Shown piece after piece: positions 53,440 through 64,000 of a stretch of DNA of 64,000 bases. The DNA lies in the NCBI GenBank assembly GCA_004026145.2, contig CP034990.1, forward strand, positions 11,555,566-11,619,565, given 5' to 3'. Each line of letters opens with the position of its first letter. Within the stretch, counting starts at the first letter, position 1. Origin of the DNA: Takifugu bimaculatus. Taxonomy: Eukaryota; Chordata; Actinopteri; Tetraodontiformes; Tetraodontidae. The notes under the pieces were generated by a model that searched no databases, was not told where the DNA came from, and worked only from the letters and a program-made list of their open reading frames with translations. The translations under genes were made by a program, and so were the position numbers.

Positions 53440-55489
53440 TCTGGAACTTAAACTAATATCATTAACTGTTTCATACTTGGAAATACCATGGACTAAAAGA
53501 TAAAAATTGAAGGAATCAAAAGGACTTAAAAGGAGTATGTGGATAATGGGGATATAACGAGCAATCGGCAAAGGGATGGCACGATACTTTAGCAAGTGTC
53601 TTAAAAAAAACAAAAAAAACAAAGATTATTTATTAAAAGTATGTCTAGTGGTTAAAAGAAGAAAAAATGTGATAGCTTTTAGCTCATTTTTTCTCTCTGT
53701 GTGTAAAACTGCGTAAGGTAAAGAATGGTTTGCCAAAGGTGAGCAGAATATCAAGAGGCTCGCGCGAAACCAACACAGCTAAACTTCGATTTCGTTTGGT
53801 GCGATGAGGGCATGGAGGGCATTGCTTCTCTATTTATAAACATTTATCTGCTGGAGGTTTAATGGCAGAGAGCAAAAATAGCGTCATTTTTCTTATTACT
53901 ATCATATTCTGGCCGTCACTCAACGCAAAATGAAATCTGTTAATGACTCGGCTGAGATGAAATCACAGCGAAGCCGGCATGACTGAGAAGCAAAGCAGCT
54001 AAATGAGTAAATGTGCATTTCCCCTGTGGCTCCCACACAACAGCCATACATCCGTCACTTTAATTAAGATGAAATGCTTATTTTATTCCTCCTTCTGCAT
54101 TTCCTTCCTCTTACCTTTTTTGTTTCAGCTCTTCGCCTTCTTGCATCTACTGCCTTTAAATGCTTCATCATGTATGGGCATCACCTACTTTCTTTTTGTC
54201 CTCTTTAAGCTTCCATTGCCTGTCGCATAGCTCAGTCATATGCTGTTCCACAGCCCTGTTAATGCTCGTTTGTCTTGTCTTATACACAGCACATGCCACA
54301 TGATGGCAGGATGCTGCCTGAGAAAATGAAGGGGAGCATAAGGCTGCTGTGTGCAGCCTCGCTCTTGACCCAGTAATGATCTACGTTCACCCAGTGTCGC
54401 ATTACCTTGCCATCACCCCAGGGTCACACAAGCTCAGGCACTGTTATTCCATCTGTTATACAGATAAGGCTGCAAATGAGGCTGCTTTGTAATGTAGTGC
54501 GACCCCGTCAGACAAATACGAAAAGAGGCTAAAATAGTCAGCGGAGCAGCCAGAAACTGGCAGCAAAACAAGGCGAGACGGGTTAGAGCTCATTAATCTG
54601 TATCAGCAGTTCATTTGCAGAGTAACAGAGGAAAGCTGATAACAAAACAGCATGAGTCTTCACTCCCCCGGCGTCCAACTAACGCGGGACAGAGGCTTTT
54701 GATATTAAAGCGACCCCTGCTTGGATTCATTTTTGTCCAAGAGAAACATGCACACTTTGATGCTGCATCATTTATGGACCATCAGAACCTCATATCTCTG
54801 GTACTCTGTTTACACTCATTTCTCATTTCGTCTTTCAAAGAGGAAGGCTTATGGAAGAGAGAGTGAGGGATGAAAAGTAAAGAGTAGGTGAGGAAAGAGG
54901 GGAGCCATGAGGCACAATGGTCATGAGGAGGCTTCAAACAGATATTGCAGATATGAAGGGATTGGAGGGGGGGGGGGGGGGGGGGTGAAGAATAAGGAGG
55001 CAAAGCTAGCCATCAGACTGTCGCCATGGAAACAGAGTGACCTTCTGCGCATAGCAAGACAAGGAAGACATGCCTCACACTGGTCTTGGTGCAACAAACA
55101 ATTTTAATTTGCAACAAATCAAGCATAACGCAGTTTAAAGGAATAGATTTAAGGTAAAAGTTGATCTTATCACAGTTCATCTCAGCTTTCCAGAACAATT
55201 CACATGATGATTTTCACCTCTCGAGAGCACTACGGCAACATGCAACCTCCCCACATTCATCGTGGAATGATGGACAAGGGCTGGAAATGTGGAGGTAAAC
55301 CTTTTAATATCTATCCGTGGAGCATTTTGAATTTCTGAATACTAAAGTCGGAGGCAAACCATTCTTTCTCTTCTCATTGTTTTCTTTTTAAATGCTCATT
55401 TCCTATTCAATGCTTTTGGTGGCTTAATGATTCAATGTTGATGCTGGCTACAGTAAAAAAGGTTTCAATTTGTGTGTGTGTGTGTGTGT

Positions 55490-55553
<64 letters not shown>

Positions 55554-57249
55554 CACAAGGGTTATGAGTTATTCAGGATGAATGGACGTTAAAATATTGG
55601 TATTTACAAGAGCAAGATTTACTTGGGGGGGATCTTTGGATGCCAGGATGAAATTAAGAAGTTTGGACTTGAAATACCAGCAGAATGACCTTGATTTTGT
55701 GCAAAACCCGAAGCCAAGGTGATCAAATTCTCGTGTGTTACTCTGCCAACTGTCTATGTATGGGAATTATTGTATGTGGGAATATTCTCTCTTTTTTTTT
55801 GAGAGAATGATCATCAGATCATTCAGTTTCTACAAAAATATTTTAAAAAACAGGAAAAAAATATATATATATCAGACCATAATTTTACATGTGCTTCAGT
55901 TGTTAAAAAAAGATAAAAGCATAACAAAAACAAGAACAAAAAAGGAAAAAAAAAGGATTTCAAAAGACTTTGCTTGTAAGAAGTCAGACAAATTTCTCCA
56001 CGGATGATGTTCAATTATTGATACTTGAGATTGTAGTTCCTACTGTACATGAATACAAATAAAATTGCAATTTCTTTTCCATTCTATTTTACAGACAGAA
56101 TTATTCACAAACATCACCGCTATCCATCATCTTTGTCCTATTTGCACATGAGCACATCTATAGAAATAGAAATAAAAAGGATTATTAAGTAGCTCCCAGT
56201 GCTGAGCTCAGAAGAAACGCAATGCCGCTTTTTTTAACAAGTTCTGAGCAGGAAGTGGAAAGAGAGGAAAAGAGAAAAAGGGGGTGATCTTTCTCGATAA
56301 TTCATGGGAAGTTGGATTCTTTAATCCAATTTAAATCACTTCATCTGTCTGACAGAATGATTTGATTCATGGAGTTAAATCTAAGAATGTCATATCCAAG
56401 AGCACAATAGGCACGCTGCTCCATCCGCTGACTCGATATGAGGAACAAAGAAGCTCACAAAACCTTGGAGAACATCGTTATAGTCAGGAGAGCAAGGAGG
56501 GAAAAAGTGTAGAAGTTTTTCCTTCCCTCAGTGGCAAATATGTGTTTAAGATTGAATCAATTAAGCGGACTATCATCTGGAAAGAATTGAGTTTGATTTT
56601 CACAGAAATTACACCAACGCAACGAAATAGGGACTATTTATTCCAACAGCTGAACTATCCTATAGGAAAAAGCGGCTTACAGTCGCAACCGCCGGCAGGA
56701 TCGTTCTTTTTTATTCGGAAAATAACCGACGGCTGCCCAGCGAGATGTCAGGAATCGGTTGATGTGCGATTCCTTCGTATACCGGGTAAGTTTTAGACGG
56801 TGGGATTTGTTCAAGAATGGGATTATTTGATTCAAATGCAAATTGATTCTTTTCATGCGATCTCAAAACGACATTTATCATTGACTGTTTAGTCATTTGT
56901 GGTAATGTGATGATAATCTATGATAATACAAACATACACAGCCATTTTGGAGCCAGTTGGCCTTTTTAGGAGATAAAAGTTTTTATTGTAAAGAACATAA
57001 AATGTATTTTGTTCCAACATCCCAAGAGCGAGAGCGTCACTGCTTCTTTCAATCTCAAAAATCAGGTAAAGAAATGCATTTATTTGAAGGTACAGCGGGA
57101 TTCAGTTACTGGATGACGGTTTCAAAGCTTCAAGTCTGCATCAGCATCTATCATGAATGTGTATACTAATAGGATTTATGGACAGGATCTGACAAACCCC
57201 CAAGGATATTCAAGGACCTACTAATGATCATAGTAGTAATATAAAGATT
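53440..57249. other. lrrc4c 3' UTR and downstream non-coding region
   Basis: The 3' UTR starts at 53440; its end was not fixed (candidate AATAAA near 56058). No other gene supported. Contains poly-G at 54967-54986 and the (TG)n(AT)n tract. A 144-codon frame at 56362-56796 has no recognisable domain. Confidence 0.5.
55472..55550. repeat. (TG)n followed by (AT)n microsatellite
   Basis: About ten TG units then about 29 AT units; a tract that can extrude cruciforms and is length-unstable. Confidence 0.95.
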
Positions 57250-58010
57250 CCCAGGGGAACATAAGGCTGCCACTATCTGCTTCCATCGGGATCTCTCCTG
57301 TGCAACTTGCTCTGTCTTGCCCCACCATAGGTTTGGCGTCTTCAGTTCTCTGCCAGTTTGTTTATGGCCTCCATTGTGTCCTCTTCTCAGGTGGGGTCTA
57401 TCTCCATTCTACTTTGGGAATGCAGTCTTGGTCCATTCAGAAGACAAGTCCAAGCCATCTGTTTAATTTCCAGCACCACATTCCGACAGTTTGTCTTTTT
57501 GTACAGGTTTCCATCGAAGATCTTTTCTTGCCAAAACTGCCAAATGTCGATCTTTCCCATGTGGCTCTCAAGGATTGTCAGCATTCCGAGACATTCAGCA
57601 GGATTGACTTTAACATAGCTCTGCTGCAGCTGCATCTTGGGTTTGATGCTGTACTGATTGGAATTCCAGCTGGTATGAGGGCTTTAAAATGTGATACTGA
57701 TATCTCCACTACATGAATTGTCCTCACTGAAGAGACTTACCAGATACGTGTCCTCCTCAACATAATTGAGAGGGTTACCTTCCGCAGTGATCGGTGCATG
57801 TGGTGTCTAGTTCATGCGCATCACTTGGGTTTTGGAGGTGTTCACGTTCAGACCGATCTGTCAGTCTTCTCTTGTAGGTGTGTGAGTGGTAGAAAGAATA
57901 GCAAAGGCATTAGCGAAATCAAGATCCATGATCAGGATCTGAACGCCATGGCACCAGGCCATTTATACTGCCTCCCCCCCCACGTTGAAAAAAAAACTCA
58001 AGCCTGCAGG
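57250..58010 (-). mobile_element. RTE-type LINE reverse transcriptase relic
   Basis: On the minus strand with many lesions: MDLDFANAFAILSTTHTPT (remnant of the FADDIALLS catalytic region), QIGLNVNTSKTQVMRMN, VEEDTYLVSLFSEDNS (VEDFTYLGS-type box), LDGNLY-like IFDGNLYKKTNCRNVVLEIK, then DQDCIPKVEWR-TPPEKR and WKQIVAALC-type remains. These are the C-terminal boxes common to RTE-like LINEs. No intact frame. Confidence 0.7.
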
Positions 58011-59728
58011 CCCATTTCAAGGCTCTCAAAGGACTCGTTTCATGCTTCAAGGGTGAATAGATTGTGGCTCACCACCTTCTCTAAAATGTAGTCGATGTTA
58101 TTACTTTGGAAAGAGGTGCTTATGCTTCGCTGCCTTTGGACATCAATTCTAATAGCTGGCATTTCCATGCCAACACATGACACCATCATACATACTCATA
58201 CCTTCCAAAACACATCCACCTGTACTCCCATATTGTTAGGTTGTATTAATTGTTAAAGACCCCTTTGAGAAAAAACCCATTAGGTAGTCTGGGGAAGCAA
58301 GTGGGGTTAAATACCGACATATCCGGCGAGTTGCGATGCAGATGGTTTCCCTCTTGACTGCTGGTTTCAAGCACCTTATTTAAACCTCTTAGACGTGCTG
58401 TGAAAGGTGTGCAGAGAGAACTGATAACATTTTAGTTTGTCAGTGAAACATCCAAAAGATCAGTGTTAATCTTTTGCAAGTGTAGTGTATGCATTTGTGT
58501 TAAAGATTTTGAGGCTTTTGATCTGGCTCATCAATATTAATGTGACAAGTTAATGTATAATTAATTATCATATCAGAGAGAAGCACAGATTCTACACAGC
58601 GTTCCGTGTGTAAATGTTTATGTCTCGCCAAGACTTGTTCTGCACAAATACTGCTGAGTAACGGAAGAGAAAATTAAAGCTCAATATTGAGGCAATGTTG
58701 TAAAAATGTGATGAAAACGATGAAGAAAATAAAAGCCAGCAAGCTGCCTCACACAGCCAACCAGTGCTGCAACAGAGGGAACCAATCTGGCTTCAACCTG
58801 GTGCACCACCAGTGTGCCTGGTAGAAATATGTGGGCGGGAAATCAAAAAAATAAAAAAATAAAAGAACTTAAGCGTTGCAATTCCGCAAATGAGGTCCCA
58901 GAGAGACAGAGAGACAGAAACGGACAGACAGAGACAGAGCGACATGCTGCCCTTTGGGAGGAGGCAGGCATCTGCTTTTCATAAACTGTGACAGTTTTCG
59001 TGGTTGTACAAAAATAAACACCAATACCAGGCAAACCCCCACAAAATTAGCATGAACTTATTAAAATTAGCGTTACACTTTTTACAATGATTAACACAAA
59101 CTGAATTCAAAACCTACATCCCAAAAACAGTCCCACAATTATAAGGTGTATCTCAGTCAACGGGCTACCATGCGTGACTCCTTTTTAAAAGAATCAAAGA
59201 ATGTTCCAGTTTTTGTTGCACCCCCCCCCCCCCCCCCCCACAATAAAAAAACAATTGTGCAACTGTCACACATTTCTGTTACACGTCTTTGTGGGATTCA
59301 AGGCAGCCCTTCCTTCCGTCTTACTGCATGGCTGCATGCACCTCAGTTTTAAGTGCACTTTAGATATTTAGAGCTTTGGGGGTACAAGTGGTGGGTGGGT
59401 TGTTGGTGTGTGTGTGTGTGTGTTGGGGTGTGTGTGTGTGCGCGCGCGACAGGGGCCTTCTACTCCTGCCAGTCTTCCCACAGTGCACGCAGAGGATGTC
59501 GTGACTGGGATTTTCAGGGTAGGTGTGTGCATGCTCAGGGCTCTCTGGTGAGCGGCAGGCCCCTTCTCAGGGGAGTGTGTGGATCTTGGTTTTGCAATGC
59601 TGTGGTGGGCTGGGGGTACACTGTCCTCAATCAGCTGGAATTCTCACCTTATGCCTGCAGGGGCTCCACTGGTATCTCGTCAAATAACATGTGTTACATT
59701 ATACACATGTTGTTTGATTTCCTATGCA
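58011..59728. other. Non-coding stretch
   Basis: No gene seen. Contains a run of about 19 C at 59221-59239 and GT/GC repeats at 59405-59450. Confidence 0.5.
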
Positions 59729-60129
59729 TACCGTATTTTCGCGCGACCATAAAGTGCACTTAAAAGTCTTACATTTTCTCCGAAATGGATGGGGCGCCTT
59801 ATAATGCGGTGCGCTTTGTGTGTGTGTACCGAGTTCCAAAATCTGTAAATGCTGGATGATGGATTTGTGGATGAGTGTTGATCAAAAAATAACGTGAGCA
59901 CATTGCTAAATACTTCAATAAAGTACAACCGAACTCAGCTTTGCTCCCGCTGCCTTTTTAAAAAACACACGCTAGCGTGCATGTTTTAAGCTAGCGTACC
60001 GATATGTTTTAGCATGCCCGCACCTTATAATCCGGTGCGCCTTATGCATGTGTTAAATACAGAAATAGCACCTGTAACTGAGACTGCGCCTTTTAATACG
60101 GTGTGCCTTATGGTCGCGAAAATACGGTA
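59729..60129. mobile_element. 401-bp non-autonomous element with terminal inverted repeats
   Basis: Left end TACCGTATTTTCGCGCGACC and right end TGGTCGCGAAAATACGGTA are inverted copies, the left with two extra bases (CG). Internal repeats of the type CCTTATAATNCGGTGCGC and a GCTAGCGTGCATGTTTTAAG palindrome-like part. No coding capacity. A related truncated copy lies at 14692-14860. Confidence 0.8.
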
Positions 60130-63100
60130 CATTAAAAATATTTTCGTCTTTATTTCGGTTTTGCACTTTGAAAAAAGGGGATAGATTTGTTTACAGGACT
60201 TAAATATACAGTACTGCAGAAAAATCAGACCGCCGAGCAAGCATCAAGCACTCTTACCGCACATCAAATCTCGCGGCGCTCAGTCGCATTACACAACAAG
60301 GCAACGGTTGACTGTCTGAACTCCAAACACAGCTACCATCAGCTCAGTGACTCAGCATCAAAGTCAGCAGCGGGAAAATATGTGATGAGAGCGGACACAA
60401 CCTGCAGCCTTGTTATCGTGTGTTTGTGTGTCAAGGCCCCAGGTCCCAGCAATGGTACATTTGTCAGAACTTCTGTCAAAGTCTTCTGTGACTCCTGGGT
60501 GGCCCATAAAGCTGCAGCAAAAAGCAAACATAACAAAAGCTGTACAGGTGTAGAACTGATGAGCCTGAAAATCTCAGAAAATCCTCTGGGTCAAGCTTCC
60601 CGGGTTTTAACAGTGTGCGCTTACACCAGCATGCTAACGGACAAGCTATCATGCATTATTTCTTCGTCATCATGACAAGGCTGAAAAACAACAAACACAC
60701 ACACATCCGCTGCTGACAGTGCAAGTCAATGTTTCTGGTTGCAGGGATGCTGGTGCTCAGTACTGCATGTTAGTATATTGATAATGGACCCTTCTACATG
60801 GCCCGCGGAAGCAGGAAAATGATGTGTGTCGTTGTGTGTATGTGTGTGTGTAATCAATTACAGTTCATTACTTTAGGCAATGACACATAATTACTGTGTG
60901 ACAACACCTTAGAACAGCTTTATCAAAACCTTTCTTCAGGCTTAGGTGCACATTTATCTTGATAGTGGTATGGCCACTGCGCTGGCAGCTTCGGTGAGCT
61001 CAGACGGACCTCAGGTGTCTCATAATAAACAGGTGGTTACCTGCACAGACAGTCGCAATGCTACTCTCTGCCCTTTCCTCATCTTTGATGAGCTGCTGCG
61101 GGCTGCCCGGCCATTCGGCTGTCCAAATGACAGGCTGCTGCTTTCCTCTGGCAGATCTGATTTAAGGGGCCAGACCTAACAGCCACCACCAGATCCTCCC
61201 CATTGTTTATGTCGTTATGATGGTGAAGCCCAAATGAATTATCGATCAACACTCCTGCTCTTACATACTTCATAACTGCCATTCTATTGGTTCAGCTAAC
61301 TGTATCCCAATAGGTCATGTGTTGGGTAAGCAGCATGAGAGAGTAAGACTGAATTCTCCCTGAGGAGCTCTCTCAGCTTACAGTTGCACATGCAGTCGCC
61401 CAGGATAGACTATTCATAGTATGCAGGGGAATAGGGTTTTCTAAGTGGGTTCCAAGTTCTATAGATGTATTGCTGCAAACTGGATGTAGGATCATGCCAG
61501 GAATTTTAAATGTCCAGGTGGGCTCGGTCTGGGAAGCTGAAACATCCTTCCTTAAAAGTCAATCAAAAAGTTGGGAAACAGCCCTTGATAAGAAAGCAAA
61601 AACCTGGAAAAATCCAGCACAACCATAAAAAGCTGGTGTTCAGATAAATGGTGGCCAAACATGGTGCTGGTGCTTAGACTAGCCTCATGAGTCACGGTGA
61701 GAGAAAGAAAAGATAATTACACCCAGAATGTGTACAATCCCACTGAAATATTCAAGCCTTTTTTTGCGGGGGGGTTCTTTTATTCTCATTTCCTCCTCTG
61801 CGTCATTATTATCATGTTATATTCCTTAGTGATACCAAAACAGCAGCACTTAGTACATAATTAGGGACCTAAAATGGCAGAATTTGGGGAACTGATAGAT
61901 TAATTACCATTGGTTTAACACAATTTGAAATTCTGCACCTCGCTGCATGAATTATTTCCACATTCAGGGTGTGTTTAGTCTAATATACTAACATGTCGCT
62001 AATGACAAAGTAACTGTTGTCACACATTTCCCGCAAAAGCACCTTACAGAACAACTCATAAATCACAAAGGCAATGAACCCGTGTCCTTCCCTGTCCCGC
62101 ACAATAAAAGTCAACAAAACGGCACTGCTGAAAAAGGTGTATCTAATGCCCAGCCAGTGATTGATGGATATTGCTTTTATATTAATATCAATATTCAAAT
62201 GCAGCCCTGAGCTGTTGCCTAGCAACAGCTGCTTTAAGCAGAGGAAGATGGAAGGATGGTTGGAAGACAGATGTTGGATCATCTAAAAAAAAAATTGTTG
62301 GAAAATATGTGGGGTTTTTTTTTTCCAACCAATGTACCACATAAGGGAAATAATTACACAAAACTGGGATTTTCAAAAACATTTTGTGTGAGTGATCCAG
62401 TTGAGATGCGAGAAGGCGGCATCATCGCTGATAACTAAATATCAGAACCTGCGTATAATTATAAAAGATGCTATGCAAGAGTGGCATTGATGTGAATTGG
62501 CCAGTCAGCATCCCCTGTACAGCACCATTGTAAATCCATAAGTACTCTCACCAAAATAATCCCTTTAAAGCCAGAAGGAGTGCAGGAGAGCGGTCGTGCC
62601 AGAGAGGGAGAGAAAAAGTAGTAAGATCAGACCTTCGTGTTTACCTCCTGAAGTCAGAGTAAGCACTCCTCCTGTGTTAACAGCAGGAATCGTGCCAAGC
62701 GACCCAAATTCCTTGTCACCCCTTGAAAGGATTACAAGCCTCGACATTTTGACATTTGTATACCTTCAAAATCGTCTGACTTTTACTTCCGCACTCGTTC
62801 TTTGTTTTCTTTTTTTCTTGACGCGTGCTCATGCAGGCGTGAGCGTCGCCACAATCAACCTTGACTAAAAACTTGACACACGCCATCTTTGTATGCTTCC
62901 CATAAGAACACGTCTGTACCTTCTTTGTAAGGATCTACACAAGCCTGCAGAGTCTCGCTAAAAGCTGTGAGGCTCCATTTAAAATATATAAAAACTGTTT
63001 TATTAAGATGCAGGGCAGCTGCAATCAGAACGCTTTTCAGAACCAGCGTTTGCGTCGTTTAAAAGCGCACTCTCACCCACATGTTTCGTAAGCTGCTTGG

Positions 63101-64000
63101 CTTTTCCAACAGTCCTTGAAAATCCGTGCTCGCACTTACAAATGCCACAATCACACAAACATATCATTACGGACTACAGTTGCTGATGTCAAATAACTTT
63201 AATTTGGGCGGCACATCCTCCACGCTGAACACAACACAGCTTTGTATGCAGTCAATAATTCAGCAACTGGAAAGAGTCGCAGGAGAAGGCTTTATAAACC
63301 ATGCTCGGCCCAGAGTAATTGGATTTTGAATGCCTCTCAATGTGATGGACACTGCGCGGACAGAGAAAACAGATGCTCTTTTCCGATTGGTTTCTTTTAC
63401 AATTTTCTTTTCTTTTTTTATTATTTTACATAAAGAGCAAAAAATCAATGTCTGCTTTAAACATGTTTGGCTCTCTGCACCACATTTCTGTTGCTTTATT
63501 TTGGTTGGGTTTTTTGGGTTGATTTTTGGAGATGCAGCATACTTCTGACAATGGAAATGTTTGAATGTTTCAGCTGAGTGACAAAAGTAAGACTGTGTGA
63601 ACAGAGACTTGTAGGGTTGCAACAAAAATGGATTTGTATTCCCTGGACAGTTTGTGACCAGAAATACATCTGATGTGTTCTACAGCTGACATTCAATTCT
63701 ACGCTGTGTGCCAAATTAATATGCAGGTGATATTTTCCTGAATATCTGGTCGGCTGCTGTTCAGAAAAAGAATATAATACTGATTCAGTATGACACATTT
63801 AAGGTCTTGTGCTTTAACAAAAAACAGTTCTGTTCGAAGCCACAGTGCTTTTTGGTCTTTATCGCAGACCAAATTATTCCTCTTCACCTTTGACCTTGTG
63901 CAAGAAACTAAGCATGACCGTCAAACCATAAAAGTTCAGCATTCAGAATAAGAGAAAATCCAGAGTAGGAGGAAGAAAAGAAGGATGGTCAAAGGATGGT
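60130..64000. other. Non-coding region to the right edge
   Basis: No gene supported on either strand; the short open frames lack recognisable domains. Small TG tract near 60835-60850 and A/T runs near 62285-62325. Confidence 0.5.

Noticed and set aside
56362..56796. 144-codon plus-strand frame downstream of lrrc4c
   Set aside because: No domain, no splice context and amino acid content of translated non-coding DNA.
57300..57716. 138-codon plus-strand frame as a gene
   Set aside because: It is the antisense shadow of the RTE-type LINE relic on the minus strand.

Overview
The window is vertebrate, almost certainly teleost, genomic DNA. The support is: FISNA-NACHT-LRR (NLRC3-like) immune genes of the kind expanded in fish, an L2/Maui-type LINE, a Tc1 relic, a GTF2IRD2-like hAT transposase, (CA)n and (AT)n microsatellites, and lrrc4c, chrnd and fgf17 sequences of vertebrate type. 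Genes are split by canonical GT-AG introns. All exon joins given here were worked out by hand from splice sites and reading phase, without transcript data.

Layout. (1) 1-14.2 kb: hAT transposase remnant on the minus strand, then NLR gene copy A on the plus strand (5' UTR exon ending 4110, coding exons 5308-13643), which reads through as a 1016-residue FISNA-NACHT-LRR protein. (2) 14.2-29.0 kb: a patchwork of a terminal-repeat element, the 3' end only of a chrnd-like receptor gene broken by a frameshift, a 1-kb GC-rich 32-bp minisatellite, the 3' exons only of an alpha-1-antitrypsin-like serpin, a nearly intact L2 LINE, the last exon only of an fgf17-like gene, a 36-bp minisatellite, a Penelope-type reverse transcriptase relic, a 5S rRNA gene, and a four-exon gene of unknown function carrying an FGKYKGK motif. 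(3) 29.05-41.9 kb: a second copy of segment 1, offset by about 28.7 kb over most of its length, with NLR copy B. Copy B is a pseudogene as read: an 11-bp deletion just before Walker A and many 1-bp indels in LRR exons. (4) 41907-42006: a 100-N assembly gap cutting through the LRR exons of copy B. (5) 42-64 kb: a gene-poor region around the single coding exon of lrrc4c (51556-53439), with a Tc1 relic, an RTE-type LINE relic, a 401-bp terminal-inverted-repeat element and microsatellites.

Relations between genes. The two NLR copies are recent paralogues (or unmerged haplotypes) that match closely except for one block: their second coding exons and flanking introns are unrelated, yet both keep the same entry and exit phase. 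This amounts to an N-terminal cassette swap between otherwise near-identical innate immune receptors. The LRR end grows by a two-exon unit of about 1.09 kb whose introns are almost identical. These are the most interesting signals. The patchwork of three unrelated genes, each kept only as its intron-containing 3' end, is the second. No wholly new defence or mobile system could be demonstrated.
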